Source: Haloimpatiens sp. FM7315 (GTDB taxonomy: Bacteria; Bacillota; Clostridia; Clostridiales; Clostridiaceae). From it: 33,112 nt of DNA. The DNA lies in contig JBGVUE010000005.1 of assembly GCA_041861885.1 (NCBI GenBank), positions 1 through 33,112 of the forward strand, read 5' to 3'. Below, one piece after another: positions 18,171 through 25,806 of the stretch (position 1 is the first letter of the stretch; every line of letters starts with the position of its first letter). The notes under the pieces are model-generated. The model saw only the letters and a program-made list of their open reading frames with translations. It ran no database searches and had not been told where the DNA came from. A program made the position numbers and the translations under genes.

Positions 18171-18953
18171 TTAACCTATCTTATAGCCGTGATCTAGTGG
18201 ACCACTTCCCTTTCCAAGGTTTAAATTTGCCCTTAGCGCTCCAGTTATATAATCTTTGCTGTTTTTTATACTATCTCTCACGCTATACCCCTTTGCAAGA
18301 TTGCTTGCAATTGCTGAAGATAGTGTACAGCCAGTACCATGAGTATTAGGGTTATCTATTTTTTCCTCTTGAAACCAGAAAATCTCTCCCTTTGAAAACA
18401 ATAAATCATTGGCATTATCCTCAAGATGACCACCTTTAATTAATATATGTCCATTAAAGTTTTCTCCTATTTTCTTAGCAGCTTTTATCATATCTTCAGT
18501 GGTTTTAATCTTAAAACCGCAAAGTATTTCTGCCTCAAACAAATTAGGAGTAATAACCTTTGCAAGTGGTATTAGATCCTTTAACAATTTATCTATGGCA
18601 TCATCCTCTAAAAGCTTACTTCCTGAAGTTGACACCATTACAGGATCAACTACTATGTTTTTAGCTTTATATTCCTTTAACTTTTCACTTATTGCTTCAA
18701 TAACTTCAATAGAAGAAACCATTCCTATTTTCACTGCATCAGGAAAAATATCTTTAAAAATGCAATCCATTTGATTTTTAACAAAATCCTTTGAACAAGT
18801 TTCTATGCCATAAACTCCCGTAGTATTTTGAGCTGTTAGGGCAGTTATAACGCTCATTCCGTAACATTTATTTGCAATTATAGTTTTTAAATCCGCCTGA
18901 ATACCTGCTCCACCACTACAATCGGAACCTGCTATGGTTAGTACTTTTTTCAT
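18171..18953 (-). CDS. thiD: Hydroxymethylpyrimidine / phosphomethylpyrimidine kinase ThiD
   Basis: Phosphorylates HMP and HMP-P to give HMP-PP, the pyrimidine half of thiamine. The 260-residue protein shows the ribokinase-fold signatures: LTIAGSDCSGGAGIQADLKT at the N-terminus, ALTAQNTTGV, VVDPVMVSTSGSKLL, ITPNLFEAEIL, ILIKGGH and the anion-hole/catalytic NTHGTGCTLSSAIA. ATG 18953 has TTAGGAG 8 bases upstream. It is the last gene of the TPP-regulated operon. Its stop codon directly adjoins the palindromic repeat. Confidence 0.96.
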   Translation of the reverse strand: MKKVLTIAGSDCSGGAGIQADLKTIIANKCYGMSVITALTAQNTTGVYGIETCSKDFVKNQMDCIFKDIFPDAVKIGMVSSIEVIEAISEKLKEYKAKNIVVDPVMVSTSGSKLLEDDAIDKLLKDLIPLAKVITPNLFEAEILCGFKIKTTEDMIKAAKKIGENFNGHILIKGGHLEDNANDLLFSKGEIFWFQEEKIDNPNTHGTGCTLSSAIASNLAKGYSVRDSIKNSKDYITGALRANLNLGKGSGPLDHGYKIG

Positions 18954-19026
18954 TATTAACACTCCTAACTAAATCCCTTTATCCTAAAACAAACTTTTAA
19001 AATAAAATCCATCTTCTCTATATCCA

Positions 19027-19662
19027 CTAAAATATTTTTTCGCAAATACTTTTTAAATCCTTTGTAGCCTTAGCTGCATCACTTTGAGCTAAAATAGCTG
19101 AAATCACAGCAACTCCATTAACGCCGCTTCCTTCTAGTGAAGTTATGTTATCCTTTGTAATTCCACCGATTGCAACTACAGGTATACTTACTGAATCACA
19201 AATGTTTTTTAAAGTTTCATGGGATATATTTCTTGCATCTTTCTTAGTACTAGTTGTAAATATTGCTCCAACTCCTAAATAATCCGCACCAAGTTTTTCT
19301 GCAAGTTTGGCCTCTTCTACAGTTCCCACTGAGACTCCTAAAATTTTATCCTCACCTATAATTTTTCTGGCTTCATTTAAAGGCATATCCTCTTGTCCTA
19401 TATGAACACCATCAGCACCACACTTTACAGCCACATCTATGTTATCATTTATCACAAAAGGCACTTTATATTTTTTTGCTAGTTTTTTCATCTCTATAGC
19501 AGATTTTAAAAAACTCTCATCATCTAAATCCTTTTCTCTAAGCTGAAGAAAAGTTACTCCTTCTATTAAAGTTTTTTTAACTTCATTAATTAAATTTTTT
19601 TCTCCTAACCAGCTTCTATCTGTTACAAGATAAAGCATCATTGATTTACTATCTATTTTCAA
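19027..19662 (-). CDS. thiE: Thiamine-phosphate synthase ThiE
   Basis: Joins HMP-PP and thiazole phosphate to make thiamine phosphate. The TIM-barrel protein (about 211 residues) has YLVTDR, VTFLQLREKDLDD, VPFVINDNIDVA, ADGVHIGQEDMP, LGVSVGTVEEA, ADYLGVGAIFTTSTK and PVVAIGGI, all typical ThiE motifs for pyrophosphate and phosphate binding. The start is not clear: TTG 19662 has AGAGGG 8 bases upstream and gives MKIDSKSMMLYLVTDR; GTG 19671 and ATG 19638 are alternatives. The 5' end overlaps thiM by 14 bases, so translation is probably coupled. Confidence 0.95.
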   Translation of the reverse strand: MKIDSKSMMLYLVTDRSWLGEKNLINEVKKTLIEGVTFLQLREKDLDDESFLKSAIEMKKLAKKYKVPFVINDNIDVAVKCGADGVHIGQEDMPLNEARKIIGEDKILGVSVGTVEEAKLAEKLGADYLGVGAIFTTSTKKDARNISHETLKNICDSVSIPVVAIGGITKDNITSLEGSGVNGVAVISAILAQSDAAKATKDLKSICEKIF

Positions 19663-20473
19663 TCTTTGCACCCTCTTCCAAAGTCTTTAAGTCCATTAAA
19701 CTTATAGCGTCAATTAAATAAGTTCTGAAATTTGAAAGTCCCTCTTTTTTCTCTGTTACCTTTTCATAGGCCTTCTCACCAGCTAAACCCATTGAAGTTA
19801 TAGCAATTACTGTAGAGGCAAAAGCATCTTCTTTGTTAGAACCCAAGTAAACTCCTATAACGCTTCCTGTCATACAACCTGTACCAGTAATTCTTGACAT
19901 CATAGGATGTCCATTTTTAATTAAAGTAACTTTATTTCCATCAGACACAATATCAATAGCCCCTGTTGCTGCTATTACTGAGTTAAATCTTTTAGAAACC
20001 TTTTTAACAAACTCTATAGCAGAATGTATATTGTCACTATTCACCATATCTTCCTCTTTTGCATCTACTCCTCCAGTATTTTTTGCATTAGTATACATGG
20101 CTTTAATTTCGGACATATTTCCTTTAATAACTGAAAATTTAACATTTTCTATTAAAGTTTTTACAGCTTCATTTCTAAGCTTTGAAGCTCCTACTCCTAC
20201 TGGATCTAATACTACAGGAATTCCAATATGATTGGCTTTTTTACCTGCCTTTACCATGGATTCCACTGTTCTTTTATTAAGTGTTCCAATATTTATATAT
20301 AAAGCGCTGCTAATTGAAACAATATCTTCAACCTCCTCTATATCATCTGCCATAAGAGGTGATCCCCCTGCGGCTAAAATAATATTAGCACAATCATTTA
20401 CAGTTACATAATTGGTAATATTATGTACAAGTGGTGGATTTAATTTTAAATTTTCTAAAAGATTTTTAAACAT
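19649..20473 (-). CDS. thiM: Hydroxyethylthiazole kinase ThiM
   Basis: Phosphorylates salvaged hydroxyethylthiazole. The 274-residue protein has the ThiM opening PPLVHNITNYVTVNDCAN, GGSPLMADD, VLDPVGVGAS, VIKGNMSEI, AATGAIDIV and the catalytic region RITGTGCMTGSVIG with its Cys. AGGGGAG precedes the ATG. Placed with thiE, thiD and a thiamine transporter but with no thiC or thiG in view, it indicates salvage and not full synthesis at this locus. Confidence 0.96.
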   Translation of the reverse strand: MFKNLLENLKLNPPLVHNITNYVTVNDCANIILAAGGSPLMADDIEEVEDIVSISSALYINIGTLNKRTVESMVKAGKKANHIGIPVVLDPVGVGASKLRNEAVKTLIENVKFSVIKGNMSEIKAMYTNAKNTGGVDAKEEDMVNSDNIHSAIEFVKKVSKRFNSVIAATGAIDIVSDGNKVTLIKNGHPMMSRITGTGCMTGSVIGVYLGSNKEDAFASTVIAITSMGLAGEKAYEKVTEKKEGLSNFRTYLIDAISLMDLKTLEEGAKIENR

Positions 20474-20506
20474 ACAACTCTCCCCTTTTAAAATATATAA
20501 ATTTAA

Positions 20507-20576
20507 TTTTAGCCAAATAAATTTAATGAAATTTACAATTGTATTTGAAATTATAGGAAAGAGAAATCACTAAAGC
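20507..20576. repeat. 70-bp half copy of the palindromic element at the tenA 3' end
   Basis: This segment aligns over 70 bases without gaps to 18101-18170, with five mismatches by eye. It has only the right arm of the 175-bp element, so it cannot form the full hairpin. Its last bases (CTAAAGC) supply the final Leu codon and TAG stop of tenA. Confidence 0.75.
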
Positions 20577-21244
20577 ATAAAACTCATATCCCAAAATTTC
20601 ATCTCATGGTCACAAGCCTTAAGATATATCTCAATTAATTTCTCTTCTTCTTTTTCATCAATATCCTTGCAGATTTTATCTAAAAGCCTGCAAGAATCAA
20701 CACTAAATTTTTCAAAGTCTAACCCTGCATAGGCCTCAATCCATGGAGCATAATAGTTATCCTTTAGATTTTTACCACATTCTTTTTTTAAAGTCTTCCC
20801 AATATACTCGTAAGTCAAAGTACAAGGTAGGGCTGCGGTAAATATTTGTTTAATATCTCCTCCTTTTGCAAAGCTTAACATATAATCTAAGTAATCTCTA
20901 TTAGCAGATTCTATTTTCATATTATCTACTTTATAGACATCTAGTCCAAAATCTTTAAGATACTTTGTATGCATGTTAGTTTCATCTGATACTACAACGC
21001 CTATACAAGAGTGTAGAAACTGCAAATCTTCTACAGACTCTGAAAGCAGAAATGCATAAGCATAAACTTTAGCATAATCCTTAAGATAAAGAGAGTCTTG
21101 TATCAAATATTTCTTAAATTTTTTCTTATCTAAATTTCCAGATTTTAATCCTTGTATAAAAGGATGCTGCATATATCTATTACTTAAGTCTATAACTCTT
21201 TTATCTTCTTTTATTTTTTTGAGAAACTCATCTTTTAATTTCAC
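20570..21244 (-). CDS. tenA: TenA family protein (aminopyrimidine aminohydrolase / thiaminase II)
   Basis: TenA hydrolyses degraded thiamine pyrimidines (formyl-aminopyrimidine or aminopyrimidine) to HMP, feeding ThiD. The all-helical 224-residue protein has YMQHPFIQGLKSGNLDKKKF, YLIQDSLYLKDYAKVYAYAF, VVVSDETNMH, the active-site Cys in AALPCTLTYEYIG, and YYAPWIEAYAG. The start is taken as GTG 21244, overlapping thiT by 17 bases; no ATG is available before residue 25. The last codon and stop fall inside the end of a palindromic repeat, so the C-terminus (SFML) may have been changed by that insertion. Confidence 0.93.
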   Translation of the reverse strand: MKLKDEFLKKIKEDKRVIDLSNRYMQHPFIQGLKSGNLDKKKFKKYLIQDSLYLKDYAKVYAYAFLLSESVEDLQFLHSCIGVVVSDETNMHTKYLKDFGLDVYKVDNMKIESANRDYLDYMLSFAKGGDIKQIFTAALPCTLTYEYIGKTLKKECGKNLKDNYYAPWIEAYAGLDFEKFSVDSCRLLDKICKDIDEKEEEKLIEIYLKACDHEMKFWDMSFML

Positions 21245-21839
21245 CTCTTTTTATAGCTTCTTTTATGTGTATAAGAGGAAGTATAGAAAGTACAACTATA
21301 CTTAATAAAGCCTCAACTCCATAACCTAAAACATTATAGCCAATAGAGTACACCCAAACATTAGTACCTTTAGGAGCAAACTGTCCAAAGAAAATAACTC
21401 CAGAAAACACACTAAAAAGAATAGATATAATTGAGGCAAAAACAGCTCCAAGTATGATTTTAAATTTATTTTCAACACCAAACAAAGGTACAAAAGCAAC
21501 TGCAATCATAGACCCAAAGTAATCTAATGGAATTTGAAGTGGATAGTACGGTGGCTGAATGACAATTTTAATCAAAGCTACAATAACTGCACAAATTATT
21601 CCCTCTTCCATGCCAAACATTACTGAAAGCATCATAATGGGTAAAATAGAAAGGAGACTGCATCCCCCACCTTGCGGAAAGGGTACTAATTTTATCATGT
21701 AAAGCACCATTGTGATTGCGGCAACAAGACCTATCCTTACAATTGATTTTACACTAAGTTTGAACCCTTTTAATTTTATTATACTAAATACAAAGACAAT
21801 AACCGTAAAAATAATCGCTAAAACCTCAGCTAATTTCAT
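21228..21839 (-). CDS. thiT: Thiamine ECF transporter substrate-binding subunit ThiT
   Basis: Membrane S-component that binds thiamine and uses a shared energizing ECF module encoded elsewhere. The 203-residue protein has six hydrophobic segments and the ThiT (YuaJ) features FPQGGGCSLLSILPIMMLS, LQIPLDYFGSMIAVAF and SGVIFFGQFAPKGTNVWVYS followed by a final helix. An extra N-terminal helix precedes the core. GGGGAAAA precedes the ATG. It is the first gene after the TPP riboswitch, matching a high-affinity uptake system shut off by TPP. Confidence 0.92.
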   Translation of the reverse strand: MKLAEVLAIIFTVIVFVFSIIKLKGFKLSVKSIVRIGLVAAITMVLYMIKLVPFPQGGGCSLLSILPIMMLSVMFGMEEGIICAVIVALIKIVIQPPYYPLQIPLDYFGSMIAVAFVPLFGVENKFKIILGAVFASIISILFSVFSGVIFFGQFAPKGTNVWVYSIGYNVLGYGVEALLSIVVLSILPLIHIKEAIKRGEIKR

Positions 21840-21873
21840 AGATTTTCCCCAACTCCTTATTTTATTTTGTAAT

Positions 21874-21917
21874 TTTTAATAAAAAAAGTGCATACTCCAA
21901 AATGAGTAATGCACTTA
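21874..21917 (-). terminator. Riboswitch-controlled terminator before thiT
   Basis: On the minus strand AAGTGCATTACTC pairs with GAGTATGCACTT around a short loop, followed by T7. It lies about 20 bases after the TPP aptamer and 40 bases before thiT, as expected of a transcriptional OFF switch. Confidence 0.85.
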
Positions 21918-21934
21918 AATATTACATAACTAAA

Positions 21935-22020
21935 TTCCTACGCTGGCATTACCCAGATCAGGTTTGAGGGTTTTCATCGCATTAGATTAATTCTCAGCCT
22001 GATTGCACAAGCACCCCTAG
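21935..22020 (-). promoter_or_regulatory. TPP riboswitch (THI element)
   Basis: Read on the minus strand the aptamer shows GGGGTGC, GGCTGAGA, ACCCTCAAACCTGATCTGGG and TAATGCCAGCGTAGGAA, the diagnostic TPP core. Outer bases AACTA and TAGTT can close P1. With the terminator downstream it should stop transcription of thiT-tenA-thiM-thiE-thiD when TPP is plentiful. Confidence 0.97.
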
Positions 22021-22091
22021 TTTACTATTCAATTTTTTTATTTTAATAAATCCAACAATAATGTAGAGTATAAACTCACTCTAATAATTAA

Positions 22092-22120
22092 ATTATATGT
22101 TCTTTTATAAAGGTAGTCAA
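22092..22120 (-). promoter_or_regulatory. Promoter of the thiamine operon
   Basis: TTGACT (22120-22115) and TATAAT (22097-22092) on the minus strand are 17 bases apart. Transcription would begin near 22085, about 65 bases before the TPP aptamer. Confidence 0.8.
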
Positions 22121-22219
22121 GGAATCTGATTTATTAGGTTTACCTTGCGCTTATTTCTCATTAAATATATTTATAACAAGTGCTAGTTTTTATAAAAATA
22201 TTCTCTAAATATTAACTTA

Positions 22220-22339
22220 TTATTCTGCTCCTATTTCATTAATTTTCTTTTCTGGATTAATAGTAGCTAAATAAGTTGAAATAATAGTAATACCTATGAT
22301 AATTAAAAGCTGCGTATATGGTTTATTATTATTCTTCAA
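22220..22339 (-). CDS. Possible 39-residue membrane protein overlapping the Xre gene
   Basis: A TTG at 22339 overlaps the last four codons of the Xre gene in another frame and opens KNNNKPYTQ, followed by one membrane helix (LLIIIGITIISTYLATI) and a polar tail ending at 22222-22220. There is no strong ribosome site of its own, so expression would depend on coupling to the regulator. Xre-type regulators of this size in Firmicutes are often followed by a small membrane protein gene, which supports a real gene. A remnant of a longer one is the alternative. No family is recognised. Confidence 0.4.
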   Translation of the reverse strand: MKNNNKPYTQLLIIIGITIISTYLATINPEKKINEIGAE

Positions 22340-22580
22340 AGTAAAATAGTTCTTCAAACTTTTTATCCAAGGCGATACAAAGAACTAATGCTAATTTTGC
22401 AGTGGGATTAAATTGACCTGTTTCAATAGAACTAATTGTATTTCTTGATACACCCACCATTTGAGCAAGTTCTGATTGAGATAACTCTTTTTCAGCTCTA
22501 ACTTCTTTTAAATTATTAAGTAGTACTAAGCCCTCCATGCTTTTCGTTTTGCTTCTTTCTAAGATTTCTTCTCTATTCAT
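22329..22580 (-). CDS. Xre/Cro-type helix-turn-helix regulator
   Basis: An 83-residue DNA-binding protein. The HTH_3 domain spans about residues 23-78: LKEVRAEKELSQSELAQMVG, VSRNTISSIETGQFNPTAKL and ALDKKFEELFYFEE. An additional 20 N-terminal residues precede the domain. GGGGG lies about 8 bases before the ATG. Two near-identical palindromes overlap the probable promoter just upstream, so it very likely represses itself. It lies between cstA and the thiamine operon without obvious links to either. Confidence 0.9.
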   Translation of the reverse strand: MNREEILERSKTKSMEGLVLLNNLKEVRAEKELSQSELAQMVGVSRNTISSIETGQFNPTAKLALVLCIALDKKFEELFYFEE

Positions 22581-22603
22581 TATTAGACCCCCTTAAAATT
22601 TAT

Positions 22604-22653
22604 TGCCAAGTTTACTTGGCATCTATATTATGTCATGCCAAGTTTACTTTGCA
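22604..22653. promoter_or_regulatory. Paired operator palindromes of the Xre gene
   Basis: TGCCAAGTTTACTTGGCA (22604-22621) has two perfect 8-base arms around TT. TGCCAAGTTTACTTTGCA (22636-22653) is the same site with one change. The centres are 32 bp apart (three turns), and the sequence between them holds the likely -10 of the minus-strand promoter, with TTGCAA as a possible -35 inside the second site. Confidence 0.7.
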
Positions 22654-22665
22654 ACAAAAACAACA

Positions 22666-22708
22666 AAAAGATGCTTATTTAATCAATATAATTAAATAAG
22701 CATCTTTT
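22666..22708. terminator. Terminator after cstA
   Basis: A perfect 18-bp stem (AAAAGATGCTTATTTAAT with its complement at 22691-22708) has a 7-base loop and T-rich flanks. It lies 9 bases past the cstA stop on the minus strand. Confidence 0.85.
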
Positions 22709-22717
22709 ATATTTTAA

Positions 22718-24148
22718 TCACTCTTTAGCTAAACTTTCTTTTGAAAAATCTCTCTTCTTTACTTTTACAAAAAACACTACTAAAAAAACTAAAGCCACAA
22801 TAAAAGCAGTTACATTTGAAAAGCTAGAAGATAACTTAAATCCCTCTGGAGCCTGAATTATATAACTTACACATACCAAAGTCATAAACAATGCAGGTAT
22901 TAATGTTATCCAGTAATTTTTTCTTTTTTCATAAAAATACACGGAAGAAGCCCAAAGGGTTACCATAGCAAAAGCCTGAGTTAACCACCCCATATATCTC
23001 CAAAGTATTGGAAATTTTACAAAGGTTAAAAATACACCAATTGCAAACATAGGAACTGCAACAACTAACCTGTTAGCTATTTTTTCTTGAGGATAATTTA
23101 ATATATCAGTTAGTGCTAGCCTAGCACTTCTAAAAGCAGTATCTCCAGTAGTTATAGGGCATACAATTACTCCCATTATAGCCAAGGCTCCACCCAGTTT
23201 TCCCAAAAGTGTATTTGATATTTCAAATACAGCTCCTGCTGCTCCTGCCTTTCCCAGTATTATTTCTCCAAGCCCTGGGGTTCCTTTATAAAAGGCAAGT
23301 CCTGCTGCTACCCAAACCATAGCAACAACACCTTCAGTTATCATAGCTCCATAGAAAACTTTTCTGCCATCTTTTTCATTTTTCATACACCTTGCCATCA
23401 TAGGAGACTGAGTAGCATGAAACCCAGATATAGCTCCGCAAGCTAAAGTTACAAACATCATTGGCCACATAGATACACTCTTAGGATGTAAATTAGAGAA
23501 CTGAATTTCAGGAATATGATATCCCTTTATAAATAAAGCAGCTCCAACTCCTATAGCCATAAAAGCTAAGCATATTCCAAACACAGGATAGATTTTACCT
23601 ATAATGACGTCTACCGGTAATATAGTTGCTAAAAAATAGTATATAAAAATAATAGCTATCCATAGATTTATTCCAAATTTAGTTGGAATTAAAGTATTCA
23701 AAAGTCCAGCAGGACCAGCAACAAATACAACGCCTACAATTATACAGAAAAAAACTGTAATAATTCTCATTATGCTTTGTACATTTTTACCAAGATATAA
23801 GCCATATATTTCAGAAAGACTAGCCCCCTTATGTCTTAATGAAATCATTCCAGATACATAGTCATGAGTAGCTCCCCCTAAAACGCAACCAGCTATTACC
23901 CAAAGGAATGCTATAGGACCGTATAAAGCTCCCATCAATGCCCCAAAAATAGGTCCAAGACCTGCAATATTAAGAAATTGTATTAAATAAACTTTCCAAG
24001 TTGGCATGGGAATAAAATCCACACCATCATTTAATTCATAGGCTGGCGTCTTAACATTTTCACGAGCATCTAATTGTTTTTCAACATACTTTGAAAAGAA
24101 AAGGTATCCAGCTAAAAGAACTAATAGCCCTCCAATAAATGTATACAT
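22718..24148 (-). CDS. cstA: Carbon starvation protein A family transporter
   Basis: A polytopic membrane protein of 476 residues with about 13 hydrophobic segments. Family signatures include FLNIAGLGPIFGALMGALYG, GGATHDYVSGMISLRHKG, CGAISGFHATQSPMMARC, CPITTGDTAFRSARL and RYMGWLTQAFAM. CstA proteins import peptides or pyruvate under carbon limitation; this is the short clostridial form, compared with about 700 residues in E. coli. AAGGGGGC precedes the ATG. Its leader holds a promoter with good spacing and then an imperfect intrinsic terminator before the gene. A CodY-like site lies further upstream, shared with azlCD. Confidence 0.95.
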   Translation of the reverse strand: MYTFIGGLLVLLAGYLFFSKYVEKQLDARENVKTPAYELNDGVDFIPMPTWKVYLIQFLNIAGLGPIFGALMGALYGPIAFLWVIAGCVLGGATHDYVSGMISLRHKGASLSEIYGLYLGKNVQSIMRIITVFFCIIVGVVFVAGPAGLLNTLIPTKFGINLWIAIIFIYYFLATILPVDVIIGKIYPVFGICLAFMAIGVGAALFIKGYHIPEIQFSNLHPKSVSMWPMMFVTLACGAISGFHATQSPMMARCMKNEKDGRKVFYGAMITEGVVAMVWVAAGLAFYKGTPGLGEIILGKAGAAGAVFEISNTLLGKLGGALAIMGVIVCPITTGDTAFRSARLALTDILNYPQEKIANRLVVAVPMFAIGVFLTFVKFPILWRYMGWLTQAFAMVTLWASSVYFYEKRKNYWITLIPALFMTLVCVSYIIQAPEGFKLSSSFSNVTAFIVALVFLVVFFVKVKKRDFSKESLAKE

Positions 24149-24186
24149 AAGTATTGCCCCCTTTTTACATATTAAAAAATCTAGAT

Positions 24187-24222
24187 AAAAAAAGAACCTT
24201 TAGCCCTATGGCAAAAGGATTC
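24187..24222 (-). terminator. Imperfect terminator in the cstA leader
   Basis: On the minus strand GAATCCTTTTGCC and GGGCTAAAGGTTC form a stem with a bulge and mismatches, followed by T7. It lies only about 10 bases after the predicted transcription start and about 40 before the gene, so it would act as an attenuator. Confidence 0.6.
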
Positions 24223-24239
24223 ACTTGATATTTTTATAA

Positions 24240-24268
24240 ATAATACAGGGTTTTTATTAAAATATCAA
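24240..24268 (-). promoter_or_regulatory. Probable cstA promoter
   Basis: TTGATA (24268-24263) and TATTAT (24245-24240) are 17 bases apart on the minus strand. GATATTTT and AAAATATC flank the region as an inverted repeat that could be an operator. Confidence 0.55.
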
Positions 24269-24367
24269 ATTGAAATTTTTAATATTTTAGTCATGTTATC
24301 GTTTAAATTATTTTAATTCTCTACGTCTCACTGTTTTCTTAATTTTTTTATTTTTATTTTAAATCAT

Positions 24368-24382
24368 AATTTTTAGAAATTT
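24368..24382. promoter_or_regulatory. CodY-like box between cstA and azlC
   Basis: AATTTTTAGAAATTT matches 13 of 15 positions of the CodY consensus AATTTTCWGAAAATT. It lies about 100 bp upstream of each divergent promoter. CodY controls amino acid and peptide transport in Firmicutes, which fits both flanking genes, but AT-rich DNA yields such matches by chance. Confidence 0.4.
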
Positions 24383-24475
24383 GAATTATTTTTCGAAATA
24401 AATTCTTAAGTAATCATAATGAATAATGAATCTTTGTTTTTATATGAAAACAATTGCAATTTGTAATAAATTGTT

Positions 24476-24504
24476 TTGTATTTAACATTATATTGTTTTA
24501 TAAT
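24476..24504 (+). promoter_or_regulatory. Promoter of azlCD
   Basis: TTGTAT (24476-24481) and TATAAT (24499-24504) with a 17-base spacer, 45 bases before azlC. Confidence 0.65.
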
Positions 24505-24548
24505 CATCTTCGTGTACAAACTATATATAATTTACGGCAGGTGGAAAA

Positions 24549-25304
24549 ATGAAAAACGATTATGCATTACAAAATGATATTTCTATTGGGAATAGTCTAA
24601 ATTATAATTCAAATTATTTCTCTGGTTTAAAAACCGGACTTCCAATTTGTTTAGGTTACATACCCGTGGCATTTACATTTGGAATTATGGCTGTTAATGG
24701 GGGAATTCCCGTTTGGCTTACAATATTTATATCAGTATCCAATTTAACCTCAGCAGGTCAATTTGCAGGTACAAACCTTATAATATCAAATGCATCTTTA
24801 GTAGAGATAGCCTTTACTACATTTATAATTAATATAAGATATTTTCTTATGTCACTATCTCTTTCGCAAAAACTTGAATCTGATATTTCATTGTCTAAGA
24901 AAAGCATTTTAGCCTTTGGAATTACAGATGAGATATTTTCAATTGCAGCAATGGAAAAAGATAAATTAACATTTTCTTATATGATGGGTTTAATAACAGG
25001 TCCATTTTTGGGTTGGTCACTAGGCACAGTATTAGGAGCAGTATCTTGCTCACATCTTCCTAAATTACTACAAAGTTCTATGGGAATTGCACTATATGCT
25101 ATGTTTATTGCACTTTTAGTTCCTTCTTCTAAAAAATCAAAGGCAGCTGCTTGCATCACTCTAACTGCTATCTTTATAAGTTGTGCTTTTACATGGCTAC
25201 CTATATTAAATACAATATCCGGTGGTTGGAGAATTATGATTGCAACTATTGCAGCCTCTGTTATGGGAGCTATACTTTTCCCAAGAGAAGGTGAAGACCT
25301 ATGA
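24549..25304 (+). CDS. azlC: Branched-chain amino acid exporter large subunit AzlC
   Basis: Large subunit of the AzlCD (LIV-E type) exporter of branched-chain amino acids. The 251-residue protein has a polar N-terminal 25 residues, then about seven membrane segments. Family motifs are FSGLKTGLPICLGYIPVAFT, TSAGQFAGTNLI, INIRYFLMSLSLSQKL and FGITDEIFS. AGGTGG lies 5 bases before the ATG. It overlaps azlD by four bases (ATGA), so the two are coupled. A promoter with 17-base spacing and a CodY-like site lie upstream. Confidence 0.94.
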   Translation: MKNDYALQNDISIGNSLNYNSNYFSGLKTGLPICLGYIPVAFTFGIMAVNGGIPVWLTIFISVSNLTSAGQFAGTNLIISNASLVEIAFTTFIINIRYFLMSLSLSQKLESDISLSKKSILAFGITDEIFSIAAMEKDKLTFSYMMGLITGPFLGWSLGTVLGAVSCSHLPKLLQSSMGIALYAMFIALLVPSSKKSKAAACITLTAIFISCAFTWLPILNTISGGWRIMIATIAASVMGAILFPREGEDL

Positions 25305-25603
25305 TGAAAATGTTTATAGCAGTACTTTTAATGGCACTTGTAACATATCTTCCAAGAGTGCTTCCCCTTATATTTGTTAAAGGTAACATAAAATCAAAAT
25401 TTATAAAATCTTTTTTATTCTATGTACCCTTTGCAGTACTAGGAGCTATGACATTTCCCGCTATATTTTATTCAACACAAAATTTACCCTCTGCAATTGC
25501 AGGAACAGCTGTAGCCTTGTTTCTTGCATATTTAGAAAAAAATCTAGTAACAGTTGCAATAAGCGCTATTGTTGTTGTATATGCCTTCGGAATTGTAATA
25601 TAA
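25301..25603 (+). CDS. azlD: Branched-chain amino acid exporter small subunit AzlD
   Basis: Small membrane subunit of the exporter, 100 residues with three or four hydrophobic segments. It shows the AzlD features TYLPRVLPLIFVKG (the conserved RVLP near the start), FLFYVPFAVLGAMTFPAIF and a Gly/Ala-rich ending. The start overlaps azlC by four bases. An 18-bp terminator lies 67 bases downstream, ending the operon. Confidence 0.92.
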   Translation: MMKMFIAVLLMALVTYLPRVLPLIFVKGNIKSKFIKSFLFYVPFAVLGAMTFPAIFYSTQNLPSAIAGTAVALFLAYLEKNLVTVAISAIVVVYAFGIVI

Positions 25604-25669
25604 ATGAATTTAAACTATACATACAAACTTAAATTGAATAATAGAATTAACTAGAGGCACATCAAAATA

Positions 25670-25712
25670 AAGACTGTGCATTAAAAGTATTTTTCTTTTA
25701 ATGCACAGTCTT
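25670..25712 (+). terminator. Terminator of azlCD
   Basis: A perfect 18-bp stem (AAGACTGTGCATTAAAAG with its complement at 25695-25712), a 7-base loop and a T-rich tail. Confidence 0.9.
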
Positions 25713-25806
25713 TTATTATATTATCCATTAAATCCTTTGCTTGCCTTTAATTCTAAAATCTATTATATTTAAGACATCCTATAAAGCTTTTGAAAGAAGG
25801 ATTACT

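Noticed and set aside
22220..22580. Toxin-antitoxin pair (Xre antitoxin with a small toxin)
   Set aside because: The small ORF is an unproven membrane peptide downstream of the regulator, and no known toxin domain is visible.
24187..24268. Known metabolite riboswitch or T-box upstream of cstA
   Set aside because: No recognised aptamer core and no T-box sequence is present, and the predicted leader is too short; only a promoter and a terminator are supported.
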